A stretch of DNA of 64,000 bases from Reichenbachiella versicolor (GCF_003171675.1 NZ_QFZQ01000007.1:62001-126000), one strand, 5' to 3'; counted from the first letter of the stretch, positions 35,993-46,643 are shown. Numbers and translations are program-made. The notes: a model not told the origin generated them from the sequence alone.

Positions 35993-36580
35993 TCAGAGAT
36001 TGATTCTATTTTCATGCAATGTATTAAGAGCAGTTTGAAGCTCTCTTTTGAGTTTAACTTGACTTTCCCTAGCCCTATCTCTGTGCTCGGCATATTCCGT
36101 TTCAAGACTATTATATGCTTTTTGAACTTTTTTAGTAACTACATTACTTCTCATGAACATAAGGTAAACGACTATCACAGCCACCGCTAGAGCTACTATA
36201 ATACTCCATACTATTATTGTGTAGGCAATCTTACTCATATTCATTCCTATGAAGGAAATAGAATCGTTTAGGGACATACTTTCAGTAAGCTGTGTTTCTA
36301 ATTCAGCAATTCTAGTATCTCTTGACTTCACATCTGCCTCAAGCTTAGCTACTTGCTCCAATCCACTTTTTATGCTTTGATCTTTCAATGCAAGTGTATC
36401 TGATACTACTTCCCAAAACTCCTTCAATTTCGGCATTTTCATCATGCGATACTCCTGCCACGTATTCGTTTCCTTATCGTAGAAAGTATTAAACTGATCT
36501 TGAATATTTTCCTGTCCCCAAGCAGTGGATAATGTTAAGACAAGAATGGTTGCCGCAAAAATTTTCTTAATAACTCCCAT
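35993..36580 (-). CDS. Membrane protein with signal peptide and two coiled coils, unknown function
   Basis: About 195 residues from the ATG at 36580 (an ATG at 36586 is also possible). The longer frame from 36637 is excluded because a full promoter lies at 36616-36646. Layout: signal peptide (GVIKKIFAATILVLTLSTAWGQ), periplasmic helix and coiled coil (KDQSIKSGLEQVAKLEADVKS), one membrane helix (~125-150, AYTIIVWSIIVALAVAVIVVYL), cytoplasmic coiled coil to the C-terminus (ETEYAEHRDRARESQVKLKREL). I do not recognise the family. The architecture (periplasmic helix-TM-cytoplasmic helix) suits a scaffold or mechanical link. It is monocistronic with its own promoter and terminator. Confidence 0.75.
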   Translation of the reverse strand: MGVIKKIFAATILVLTLSTAWGQENIQDQFNTFYDKETNTWQEYRMMKMPKLKEFWEVVSDTLALKDQSIKSGLEQVAKLEADVKSRDTRIAELETQLTESMSLNDSISFIGMNMSKIAYTIIVWSIIVALAVAVIVVYLMFMRSNVVTKKVQKAYNSLETEYAEHRDRARESQVKLKRELQTALNTLHENRINL

Positions 36581-36615
36581 AACCATTTGAATGAAATAAA
36601 GTCTCAAAACCTTCA

Positions 36616-36646
36616 CAAAAGTAGAACTAATTACCATGTGAACAAA
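36616..36646 (-). promoter_or_regulatory. Consensus promoter of the coiled-coil gene
   Basis: Minus strand TTTG (complement of 36643-36646), exactly 19 bases, then TACTTTTG (complement of 36616-36623): a perfect match to TTTG-N19-TAnnTTTG. The ATG at 36580 follows 36 bases after the box. Confidence 0.85.
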
Positions 36647-36671
36647 AAACTAATAACTTGATCCTTTATTG

Positions 36672-37454
36672 TTAAGTTGGAATGAATTTAGTGAATGGAA
36701 TATTTCCTTCCAAAGTCTTTCTGATAAAGAACTGATTGGCTCCATTTACTAAGTAGGTGGTCACACCCGCTTCAAAACAAATGCGTACAGCCGCTACTTT
36801 GGTAGTCATCCCTCCTGTACCTAGACCGTTATCGATTTCTTCAATATAATTAGACAAAGAATCTAGCTCGGTAATTTCAGGTATCAATTCTGCATCACTG
36901 TATTTCTTAGGGTTCTTATTGAAAAGTCCATCTATATCTGACGCTATAATTAACTTTTCGGCTCCAACTAATGCAGCGACTAATGCTGACAATTTATCAT
37001 TGTCTCCTAGTACTAATTCCTCTACCGCTGTAGTATCATTTTCATTGATAATAGGAAAGTAGCCATGAGCTATCAACTCGTTAATTGTGTTCTTTGTATT
37101 AGCTCTTGATTCAGGGTTTTCAAAATCCTTGTATGTCATCAGACATTGAGCTACTGGTAAACCAAAATCTCCAAAGACCTCATTGAATACTTGCATTAGT
37201 TTTGGCTGACCTATTGCCGATAGCGCCTGTTTAGAGTCAACCATATTTCCCCAGCGATTGATATTTACATATTGCTTAGCCAAAGCGATAGCTCCTGAGG
37301 AAACTATAGTAATATCATAATCATCTCTCAACTCGACAATTTGACGAGCAATGTCTTCTATCTTCCCGCGAGAAATTCTGTCCGTACCAGCTGTCAGTGT
37401 AGAAGTACCTATTTTGATGACCAGACCTGGTCTATGCTTATCTGATTTGACCAT
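36672..37454 (-). CDS. proB: Glutamate 5-kinase, short form without PUA domain
   Basis: 260 residues comprising the amino-acid-kinase domain only; the ~110-residue PUA domain of Escherichia coli ProB is absent, as in other Bacteroidota. It phosphorylates glutamate for proline synthesis. Motifs include LVIKIGTSTLT, TIVSSGAIALA, NENDTTAVEELVLGDNDKLSALVAAL, ASDIDGLFNKNP and GTGGMTTKVAAV. Its start overlaps the proA end by 17 bases, so translation is coupled. Feedback by proline may be weaker without PUA; that is family knowledge and not seen directly. Confidence 0.93.
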   Translation of the reverse strand: MVKSDKHRPGLVIKIGTSTLTAGTDRISRGKIEDIARQIVELRDDYDITIVSSGAIALAKQYVNINRWGNMVDSKQALSAIGQPKLMQVFNEVFGDFGLPVAQCLMTYKDFENPESRANTKNTINELIAHGYFPIINENDTTAVEELVLGDNDKLSALVAALVGAEKLIIASDIDGLFNKNPKKYSDAELIPEITELDSLSNYIEEIDNGLGTGGMTTKVAAVRICFEAGVTTYLVNGANQFFIRKTLEGNIPFTKFIPT

Positions 37455-38628
37455 CTCCTGATATGAACCATTTGTTAGTCACTAATTGACCTAAACCTAC
37501 TGGGCCTCTAAAGTGTAGTTTTTGAGTACTGATTGCTATTTCCGCCCCAAAACCAAATTGTCCTCCATCAGTAAACCTTGAAGAAGCGTTGTGATATACA
37601 GCGGCACAATCCACTTCATTTTGAAATTGTACAGCTGACTCCTTATCTGAAGAAACGATAACTCCTGAATGCCCTCCTGAGTATTGATTAATTTTAACAA
37701 TAGCTTCATCCATCGTATCCACTATTCCAAAGAGAATGTCTGCTGACAAAAACTCTTCTGCATACATCGACTTTTCTTTCATCGAAGTCACATTGTTAAA
37801 CTGAGAAAAATACTCTCCATCTCCATGTATAACCAATTCCATTGCCTGAGCCGCAGTGATCACTTTAGCCATCCATTCATCTAGCCCAGCAATATTCTTA
37901 TTGAACAACACCTTATCTATGGCATTGCAGACACTTAGGCGGCTCTTACCATTCAGAATCAAGTTCAATGCTTTGTCTAGGTCTGCATTTTCATGAACAT
38001 AGATAAAGTTGTTACCTCTACCACTGATAATCAATGGAACCGCTGTATTGGTGCGTATATAGTTAATTAAACCATCTCCTCCTCTAGGGATAATCAAGTC
38101 AAGATTATACGGATTGTCGGCAAGTAATCTTTGGGTCTCCGTTCTATCTATATCTAGATAGGTAACAAAGTCCTCTGCTATTCCATTTTTAGATAAAGCT
38201 TCTTTCCATAGCTTTACTAAGAAAAGATTAGAGTTTCTAGCCTCTTTCCCTCCTTTTAGCATGATCTTATTGCCTGCCTTGAAAGCACTAATGGCTGCCT
38301 CTATCGTCACATCTGGACGAGACTCATAGATAATGAGAATTTTACCGAATGGTACTACACGATTTTCAACCTTCATTCCATTGGGGTGATCGTACTGGCT
38401 CAATACTACGCCTTGAGGATCTTCTAAATCGATCACTTCTTCGACTGCTGATACCATACCTTGGACTTTCTTTTCGTCAACCTTCAATCTGTCGACCAGC
38501 GTCAAGTCTAAATCACCCGCTTTGTCCAAATCAAGTTTGTTTTGTGCTATAATATCATCACTGTTACCAGCGATCAAACTAGCAAGGTCTTTCAAAACCT
38601 GATTCTTCTGTTCTGTGGTCAAAATCAT
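37438..38628 (-). CDS. proA: Gamma-glutamyl phosphate reductase
   Basis: 396 residues. It reduces gamma-glutamyl phosphate to glutamate semialdehyde with NADPH. Visible are PFGKILIIYESRPDVTIEAA, KGGKEARNSN, LDLIIPRGGDGLINYI, the catalytic cysteine region SRLSVCNAIDKVL (Cys ~235), HASS-like YHNASSRFTDGGQFGFGAEIAIST and RGPVGLGQLVTNKW. It precedes proB (order proA-proB, reversed compared with Escherichia coli). A -7 box (TACCTTTG, complement of 38661-38668) sits 33 bases upstream of the ATG, and the 20-21-bp array begins less than 100 bases upstream. Confidence 0.95.
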   Translation of the reverse strand: MILTTEQKNQVLKDLASLIAGNSDDIIAQNKLDLDKAGDLDLTLVDRLKVDEKKVQGMVSAVEEVIDLEDPQGVVLSQYDHPNGMKVENRVVPFGKILIIYESRPDVTIEAAISAFKAGNKIMLKGGKEARNSNLFLVKLWKEALSKNGIAEDFVTYLDIDRTETQRLLADNPYNLDLIIPRGGDGLINYIRTNTAVPLIISGRGNNFIYVHENADLDKALNLILNGKSRLSVCNAIDKVLFNKNIAGLDEWMAKVITAAQAMELVIHGDGEYFSQFNNVTSMKEKSMYAEEFLSADILFGIVDTMDEAIVKINQYSGGHSGVIVSSDKESAVQFQNEVDCAAVYHNASSRFTDGGQFGFGAEIAISTQKLHFRGPVGLGQLVTNKWFISGDGQIR

Positions 38629-38660
38629 ATAACTATTGTATTTCTTTTAAAAGAAGTCTG

Positions 38661-38668
38661 CAAAGGTA
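38661..38668 (-). promoter_or_regulatory. -7 box of proAB promoter
   Basis: Minus strand TACCTTTG, a full TAnnTTTG match. Between it and the proA ATG the leader contains a small palindrome CTTCTTTTAAAAGAAG-like (38643-38656). The -33 element is weak. Confidence 0.55.
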
Positions 38669-38721
38669 AAACATAGATCGGAACATCTAATGACTGATAT
38701 TCTGTGCTATTGATGATTTCT

Positions 38722-39045
38722 ACCTAGAATAAATCATCAATAGGATGGTAGAATTGATTTTTTAGTGGAATAATTCATTCCTGACATGGTAGAACCGCCC
38801 CCTGGTACGGTAGAACTCATTCTGGCGTGGTAGAATTCATTGTCATCATGGTAGAACTTGTTCTTGGGTGGAATATGTTATTGTTCACACGGTAGAACCC
38901 ATTAATATACTAGTAGAATCGATTCCTCACATGGTAGATATGATTCTTGTACGGAATAGATCAGTAGTTAAATGGTAGGGTTGATTCCTGATATGGTAGA
39001 ACTAACTATTTATTTGTATAAAAAGTCATTACCTCAGTAGAAACC
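38722..39045. repeat. Degenerate tandem array with 20-21-bp period
   Basis: The core GGTAGAA(C/T)nnATTC recurs in phase: first bases of the GG at 38747, 38767, 38788, 38809, 38829, 38850, 38870, 38891, 38912, 38933, 38953, 38974 and 38995, with weaker copies at about 38723, 39016 and 39036. Spacings are strictly 20 or 21 (mean 20.7). Individual units vary at many positions; some read GGAATA. The full consensus is near TGGTAGAAyTnATTCyTgAc. There are no spacers, so it is not CRISPR; 20-base units would break any reading frame, so it is not coding. The period equals about two helical turns, placing every core on the same face. It fills the gap between proA and the M42 peptidase gene. Confidence 0.85.
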
Positions 39046-39077
39046 AACCCTATCAAGTTATTAGGATATCTAGCTAC

Positions 39078-40148
39078 CTATTTTATGTATCTAAAATCAT
39101 GTCCTGACTTTAATTGAACTAAAAAGTCATAAATCAAACTAATGACCCCTTCAATATCATCGTAGTGTGCTGTTTCTACAGTAGTATGCATGTATTTAAG
39201 AGGTAAAGAAATCAAAGCTGACGCTACACCGTCTCCAGAATATGCAAATGCGTCAGTATCTGTCCCTGTAGATCGCGAAGTGGCAGCTCTTTGATATGAA
39301 TTCTCTGTAGTATCGGCCACAACAATTAACATGTTCAGTAAATTATTTTGAACAGCTGGGCCGAAAGTCAATACTGGGCCTTTTCCTGCTTTCTGATCTC
39401 CACTTTTCTTTTTGTCGTACATTGGTGAATGTGTATCATGACAAACGTCTGTAACGATAGCCACGTCAGGTTTTATTCTAGCTGCCATCATCTCTGCTCC
39501 TCTCAGCCCTATTTCTTCCTGAACTGCATTGACCACATACAATCCAAAAGGCAACTCAACTTCATTTTCTTTCAGTCGTCTTGCCACCTCTGCGATCATA
39601 AATCCTCCTATTCTATTGTCTAACGCTCTTCCACAAAGAAACTTTTCGTTCAGATCCATCAACTCGTCATCAAAGGTGATAACGTTCCCTACTTTAATTC
39701 CTAATTCTGTTACTTCATCTTTAGACTCACACCCTACATCAATAAAAATATTGTCTAATGATGGAGACTTTTCGTTATTCGCTTTTCTGACATGAATGGC
39801 TGGCCAACCGAAAACTCCTTTAACAATACCTTTGTCGGTAAATATATTGACTCGTTTAGATGGTGCTATTTGGTGGTCTGATCCACCATTTCTGATCACG
39901 TATATGTAGCCACTATCATCTATATAATTGACAAACCACGAGATTTCATCTGCATGAGCTTCAATTACCACTTTATATTCTGCCTTTGGGTTGATCACTG
40001 CCGCCGCCGAACCATAGATGTCGGTGATATACTCGTCAGAGTATTGTTTCATATAATCCAACCAAATTTGTTGCCCACCAGATTCAAACCCTGTTGGTGA
40101 TGGGTTATTGAGGTATTCATACAAAAAGTCTTTACTCTGCTTATCCAT
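39078..40148 (-). CDS. M42-family metallopeptidase (glutamyl aminopeptidase/cellulase M type)
   Basis: 356 residues, typical length. A cytoplasmic dinuclear-metal aminopeptidase, usually forming tetrahedral dodecamers that trim peptides. Metal ligands and catalytic residues are visible: EAHADEISW (His), CGRALDNRIGG (bridging Asp), VQEEIGLRGAEM (catalytic and metal Glu), VTDVCHDTHSP (Asp) and YMHTTVETAHYDDIEG (His). A promoter box (TATCTTTG) is at 40183-40190. The gene ends just before the 20-21-bp array. Confidence 0.92.
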   Translation of the reverse strand: MDKQSKDFLYEYLNNPSPTGFESGGQQIWLDYMKQYSDEYITDIYGSAAAVINPKAEYKVVIEAHADEISWFVNYIDDSGYIYVIRNGGSDHQIAPSKRVNIFTDKGIVKGVFGWPAIHVRKANNEKSPSLDNIFIDVGCESKDEVTELGIKVGNVITFDDELMDLNEKFLCGRALDNRIGGFMIAEVARRLKENEVELPFGLYVVNAVQEEIGLRGAEMMAARIKPDVAIVTDVCHDTHSPMYDKKKSGDQKAGKGPVLTFGPAVQNNLLNMLIVVADTTENSYQRAATSRSTGTDTDAFAYSGDGVASALISLPLKYMHTTVETAHYDDIEGVISLIYDFLVQLKSGHDFRYIK

Positions 40149-40182
40149 AATTTATTGTTATATAATCTCAGAAAAATTCGTT

Positions 40183-40190
40183 CAAAGATA
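40183..40190 (-). promoter_or_regulatory. -7 box of the M42 peptidase promoter
   Basis: Minus strand TATCTTTG, a full TAnnTTTG match, 35 bases upstream of the ATG. A TTTTC element lies about 19 bases further upstream. An AT-rich hairpin (TATTTATTT/AAATAAATA, 40216-40237) follows between the divergent genes. Confidence 0.6.
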
Positions 40191-40296
40191 GTACGAGGCT
40201 TTCATACGAAAAGGCTATTTATTTCGTCAAATAAATAAGGCTTCGGAAAGCAATCATGAGAGGAGAATTGATAAATTAGCGCAATTTTAAAAGCAT

Positions 40297-41214
40297 ATGA
40301 AGGTAGGTGTCATTGATATGGGAACTAATACTTTTCACTTGCTGATTACTGAAAAGAATGATTTCAACTCGGTTTATCACAAGGAAAAGGTAGCTGTTCG
40401 AATAGGTAAAGGAGGAATCTCTGATGGAATCATAGCTGATGATGCCGTGGCTAGAGCTATCAATACGCTTTCGGACTTCAAGCAGACATTGCAAGACTTA
40501 GAGGTAGAGGAAGTTTATGTAACTGCAACTAGTGCTGTTAGAAGTGCGAAGAATCAAGCCGATTTTATAAAAATTGTAAAGGAAGAAACCGGTTTCGAAA
40601 TCAATGTTTTGTCTGGAGAAGAAGAAGCGTTTTTAATCCATCAAGGAGTGAAGCAATGTATCGACTTTGACCATGAGACGGGATTGATTGTAGATATAGG
40701 TGGTGGTAGTATTGAGTTTATTATCGCGGATGAGCTCGATGTGAAGTGGCTTAAGAGCTATGAAATCGGGGGACAGAGGTTAATCGATGAGTATCATAAG
40801 TCAGACCCAATTCTTCCAGAAGAAATATCAAACCTGCAGAAGTATCTGCATTCAGTTTTGCAGGAGGTTTTCGAAGAGTGTAAGAAACATAATGCTCAAT
40901 ACTTAATTGGTTCTTCGGGATCATTCGACACTTTCTGGGATATTCACAATAAAGGAGTTTCTACTGCAGAAGACAAGCCTATTTTAACAGGAGATGAATT
41001 TCAAAGTATCTATGATCTAATGATCACTAAGGACAAAACAAGTAGACTTGAAATCCCAGGAATGATTAGAATGCGTGTCGACATGATAGTTGGGGCAGCT
41101 ATAGTAACCAAAACTATTCTTGATGAATGTAGCTTTGACCTTATCAAAATATCTTCCTATGCTTTGAAAGAAGGTGTATTGGCCTTCGGTTTACCCAATA
41201 GGAAACAAGCATAA
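40297..41214 (+). CDS. Ppx/GppA-family phosphatase (copy 2)
   Basis: 305 residues, short two-domain form. Motifs are GVIDMGTNTFHLLI (phosphate 1), VTATSAVRSAKNQ, SGEEEAFLIHQGV, GLIVDIGGGSIEFII (phosphate 2) and IGSSGSFDTFWD. It is clearly diverged from copy 1 (19875-20774), with TFHLL rather than NAVRL after the first loop. It should act on polyphosphate or guanosine pentaphosphate. It is followed 12 bases later by the Ldh-family dehydrogenase and so is probably co-transcribed with it. Confidence 0.88.
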   Translation: MKVGVIDMGTNTFHLLITEKNDFNSVYHKEKVAVRIGKGGISDGIIADDAVARAINTLSDFKQTLQDLEVEEVYVTATSAVRSAKNQADFIKIVKEETGFEINVLSGEEEAFLIHQGVKQCIDFDHETGLIVDIGGGSIEFIIADELDVKWLKSYEIGGQRLIDEYHKSDPILPEEISNLQKYLHSVLQEVFEECKKHNAQYLIGSSGSFDTFWDIHNKGVSTAEDKPILTGDEFQSIYDLMITKDKTSRLEIPGMIRMRVDMIVGAAIVTKTILDECSFDLIKISSYALKEGVLAFGLPNRKQA

Positions 41215-41226
41215 CCCTACATTAAT

Positions 41227-42297
41227 ATGTATTCATACGATCAACTCTTCAACTTTTCGAAGGAAGTATTTATAGCTATGGGACACAGTGAAGAGATGTC
41301 TCTTTCAGCTGCTAAAGTTCTAATCAGTGCAGACCTTAGAGGTGTCGACTCTCATGGAATAGCTCGACTCAAGGGGTACGTGAGACTATGGGAGGTCGAT
41401 CGAATAAATGCTCAGCCAAAGATCAAAGTAGTTCATGAAACACCTTCTACTGCTGTGGTAGATGCTGACGGAGCTCTTGGACTAATAGCTGGTCCTGAGG
41501 CTATGAAAATCGCGATGGAAAAGGCCGAAAATGTTGGCACCGGTTGGGTGAGCGTCAAAAACTCAAATCATTATGGCATTGCTGGCTATCATTCTATGAT
41601 GGCTCTTGATAAAGATATGATTGGTATTTCGATGACGAATGCTAGTCCGCTAGTAGCTCCTACTTTTTCCAAAGAAAGAATGCTAGGTACGAACCCTATT
41701 TCTGTTGCAATTCCTGCTGACAAACAACCTCCATTCGTTGCTGATATGGCAACAACTACTGCTGCTAATGGTAAACTGGAAGTTCTTCAGAGAAAGAATG
41801 AAGAAGCTCCATTAGGTTGGGTTCAAGACAAGGAAGGTAAGCCTACAACTAACGCTAAGGGTGTACAAGAAGGAGGTGCATTATTACCACTAGGAGGCGA
41901 TAGAGATCATGCCTCTCACAAAGGTTATATCTTAGGCTCTATTGTAGATATTTTCTCTTCTGTATTGTCTGGAGCTAATTACGGGCCTTGGGTTCCTCCG
42001 TTTGTTAGTTTTATTGATCCATTACCAAACCTAGTAGGCGAAGGGCTTGGGCATTTCTTTGGCGCTATGAGAGTGGATGCCTTTAGACCTAAGGAAGAGT
42101 TTCTTGGTCATATGGACAACTGGATTGAAAGGTTTCGAAATGCTGAACCTGTTAATTCAGGAGTAAAAGTTCAAATACCTGGAGACTATGAACGTGGTAT
42201 GGAAGCTGAAAGGTCCCAAAAAGGTATTAAACTACTTGATCCAGTGATTGAAGATTTGAAAGGGCTAGGAGATAAATTTGGAATTAAATTTCTATAA
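41227..42297 (+). CDS. Malate/L-lactate/ureidoglycolate dehydrogenase family (Ldh_2) oxidoreductase
   Basis: 356 residues. The Ldh_2 fold is indicated by LISADLRGVDSHGIARLKGYV, the catalytic-histidine region VKNSNHYGIAGYHSMMAL, NPISVAIPADKQPPFVADMATTTAANGKLE, and the C-terminal FFGAMRVDAF. These NAD(P)-dependent enzymes oxidise 2-hydroxy acids such as malate, lactate or sulfolactate; substrate cannot be fixed here. A hairpin follows at 42321-42342. Neighbour ppx copy 2 gives no pathway hint. Confidence 0.88.
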   Translation: MYSYDQLFNFSKEVFIAMGHSEEMSLSAAKVLISADLRGVDSHGIARLKGYVRLWEVDRINAQPKIKVVHETPSTAVVDADGALGLIAGPEAMKIAMEKAENVGTGWVSVKNSNHYGIAGYHSMMALDKDMIGISMTNASPLVAPTFSKERMLGTNPISVAIPADKQPPFVADMATTTAANGKLEVLQRKNEEAPLGWVQDKEGKPTTNAKGVQEGGALLPLGGDRDHASHKGYILGSIVDIFSSVLSGANYGPWVPPFVSFIDPLPNLVGEGLGHFFGAMRVDAFRPKEEFLGHMDNWIERFRNAEPVNSGVKVQIPGDYERGMEAERSQKGIKLLDPVIEDLKGLGDKFGIKFL

Positions 42298-42320
42298 TAG
42301 TCGAGCTACTCAGTTACATG

Positions 42321-42342
42321 TTTGCCCTATTATCAGGGCAAA
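42321..42342 (+). terminator. Hairpin after the Ldh-family gene
   Basis: TTTGCCCT (42321-42328), 6-base loop, AGGGCAAA (42335-42342), 24 bases after the stop. It lacks a long T-tract, so termination efficiency is uncertain. Confidence 0.5.
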
Positions 42343-42462
42343 TATTAGATGAAGACCAACTAATTATACGAAACAAAATAGGCAAAAAGCAAAAAAATCT
42401 CTCACCCAAGTCTGTTGAATATCTACTGGTATTTTATAAGAATTCAAATCAAGGATCAATAA

Positions 42463-42615
42463 ATGAAGCTTAGCGACCCAGAAGCATCAGATATTTTCGA
42501 GATTTTGAAACTACTGGATCAAGGAGTAGCGAATCAAAACCAAAAGACTATAGTGACTGCCACTAAGCATACAAAAATGCTCACTATTAAAAGCCTACCA
42601 TCAAACCCGCACTAA
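42463..42615 (+). CDS. Possible 50-residue protein, low support
   Basis: An ATG at 42463 opens 50 codons (KLSDPEASDIFEILKLLDQG ... PSNPH). It overlaps the 3' end of the convergent outer-membrane gene by 29 bases. The N-terminal half would form an amphipathic helix. No family is recognised, and chance cannot be excluded. Confidence 0.25.
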   Translation: MKLSDPEASDIFEILKLLDQGVANQNQKTIVTATKHTKMLTIKSLPSNPH

Positions 42616-43168
42616 AGACATAAGGCGATGTATATGGTCCATTGTCGCGATAAGTTCCATCATCGTCATAATTAAGGTTATACAGTAGCTGAATAAACAC
42701 TCCGATATTACCCTTTTTTTGAAGAATCCCCCCTCCTAAAAGAAAAGCATCGTAATTCAATTTTTCATTAACAAAACCGGAATATTGAATACTCATAAAT
42801 TCATACTGAGCAGCTGCGAAAAGAGGTCCAATAAGGATATATCTACTAAATAAATTCCCTCCCCAAGTATCTGACCTAAGATCAGGAGTTGACGGAATAT
42901 CCGACTCTATCTTAGTATAAATATAATTTGCTCCTACGCCAGCTGATAACCTCTCCGTCACCTTATATCCTACTGTAAGTCCTACATTGACATAGGCTCC
43001 TCCAGCTCCAAAGGACAAACCTAAACCAGGTTGGACAAAGACCTTATCTAGCCAATCTCCTTGTCCAGTACTCTTTTTATTTGATTGACCCTTATAATTC
43101 TCTTTATACTGACCAAAACAAAAAGTAGAACTCAAAAAAAATAACGCAATTAATACGGGCTGTTTCAT
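42587..43168 (-). CDS. Probable outer-membrane beta-barrel protein
   Basis: About 193 residues from the ATG at 43168; the longer frame from 43213 overlaps the FtsB gene and would hide the signal peptide (KQPVLIALFFLSSTFCFG). The mature part has alternating beta strands with aromatic girdle residues (GLSFGAGGAYVNVGLTVGYKV, LSAGVGANYIYTKIES, PLFAAAQYEFMSIQYSGF, GVFIQLLYNLNYDD) and ends VFSAGLMVGF, a C-terminal Phe as in many outer-membrane barrels. It probably forms an eight-stranded barrel. It is 13 bases after FtsB, so co-transcribed. Specific function unknown. Confidence 0.75.
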   Translation of the reverse strand: MKQPVLIALFFLSSTFCFGQYKENYKGQSNKKSTGQGDWLDKVFVQPGLGLSFGAGGAYVNVGLTVGYKVTERLSAGVGANYIYTKIESDIPSTPDLRSDTWGGNLFSRYILIGPLFAAAQYEFMSIQYSGFVNEKLNYDAFLLGGGILQKKGNIGVFIQLLYNLNYDDDGTYRDNGPYTSPYVFSAGLMVGF

Positions 43169-43181
43169 ATGAATTCTTTGT

Positions 43182-43472
43182 TTATTCCTCAAGAATGACA
43201 AAAACATCTTCATTGTCTTTTTTCATGTAGTATTTTTCACGAGCAAACTTTTCGAGCTTGTCTTTATCTTTCAACAAAGCCTCTCGATCTTGTTCTACTT
43301 CCTTGACCTTATCCTGATAGTATTTTTTTTCTTGCTCCAGTTCAATCAGCTTACTTCGAAGCTGGTATTGAGAATAAAAATCATTCGAGTCAAAAAAAAG
43401 CATCCAGAATAGGAATCCAACACCAACGATCAAATAGAAATTAGTAGGTATTTTAATTTTTGGCTTGAACAT
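43182..43472 (-). CDS. ftsB: FtsB/DivIC septum formation initiator
   Basis: 96 residues: short cytoplasmic start, one membrane helix (~11-28, FYLIVGVGFLFWMLFF), then a heptad coiled coil (QLRSKLIELEQEKKYYQDKVKEVEQDREALL) and the conserved C-terminal KLEKFAREKYYMKKDNEDVFVI. It bridges FtsL and FtsQ-type proteins in the divisome. The position near enolase is the usual FtsB context across bacteria (eno-ftsB). Here two genes, a hypothetical and a terminator, separate it from eno. Confidence 0.85.
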   Translation of the reverse strand: MFKPKIKIPTNFYLIVGVGFLFWMLFFDSNDFYSQYQLRSKLIELEQEKKYYQDKVKEVEQDREALLKDKDKLEKFAREKYYMKKDNEDVFVILEE

Positions 43473-43550
43473 AGTTAGAAACCTTATTTTTATAATACAA
43501 AATCACGAATCGTTTTAATCAATCACAAAAGAGAGATGAAGAAAAACTAA

Positions 43551-44033
43551 CTAATAGTCATCCCCATTTTCCTCTTGCTCTTTCATTAAAGCATCAATGT
43601 CTAAATATTTATCCTTGACAGCAACCACTTCTTTATCAGAGAAATTCATTTCACCGTAAATAGATTTTAACTGCTGCCTAGTTACTGCCTGATACTCTTC
43701 TGGTATATTTTTAAGCTCTTCCTCCATTCTTAGAGACATATAGATATATGTAATCCGCATCATCTTGGTAATAGCTTCCGTATTATCAAAACCATACTTT
43801 TTAGCAATAGCATAAGCTTGTTGATTAGACTTTATCGATGCCAAAATATCTGTTGGTTTAGCACTCTTAAAATCACCCTGATATTCATAATCTATGTTCT
43901 TAGATTCATTCATCATACCGCGATAATTCTTCAACCAGGTGGCGACATCAGCTGAATTTACCTTAACCTCCTGAGCCTGTGTATTAATAATTACACTAAA
44001 TATTATACTAATTACAATTAGAATATTTTTCAT
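43551..44033 (-). CDS. Secreted helical protein of unknown function
   Basis: 160 residues with a signal peptide (~1-20, NTQAQ cut). The mature part is all-helical (VATWLKNYRGMMNESKNIDYEY, KMMRITYIYMSLRMEEELKNI, LDIDALMKEQEENGDDY) with an acidic C-terminus and no cysteine. No family recognised. It lies between the eno terminator and FtsB, with a TACTTTTA-like promoter box near 44070. Confidence 0.7.
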   Translation of the reverse strand: MKNILIVISIIFSVIINTQAQEVKVNSADVATWLKNYRGMMNESKNIDYEYQGDFKSAKPTDILASIKSNQQAYAIAKKYGFDNTEAITKMMRITYIYMSLRMEEELKNIPEEYQAVTRQQLKSIYGEMNFSDKEVVAVKDKYLDIDALMKEQEENGDDY

Positions 44034-44150
44034 TTTAATATTTTCAGGTGAAATAATACACTAAAAGTAACAAGATATATTTAATGATCTATTGACCTTA
44101 AAGCATTTGTCAATTGATATCAATTTCGCAATTCACTAAAACCCTATACT

Positions 44151-44183
44151 AAAAAAGCTGTCTAAATAATTAGACAGCTTTTT
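44151..44183 (-). terminator. Terminator of eno
   Basis: AGCTGTCTAA (44156-44165) pairs with TTAGACAGCT (44170-44179), 4-base loop, with A6 on one side and T5 on the other, so it works in both directions. It follows the eno stop by about 20 bases. Confidence 0.9.
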
Positions 44184-44203
44184 AACATTATTTGATTCTT
44201 GGT

Positions 44204-46584
<2,381 letters not shown>

Positions 46585-46643
46585 ACTTCTCAGTTGAGGG
46601 TGGGGTGAATTTTCCCCGCAAATTTGAATAAAAGTTACGATAT

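Noticed and set aside
36581-36637. Longer N-terminus for the coiled-coil membrane protein
   Set aside because: It would start inside a perfect promoter and hide an obvious signal peptide.
38722-39045. CRISPR array
   Set aside because: Units are 20-21 bases, degenerate, with no spacers, and no cas gene is nearby.
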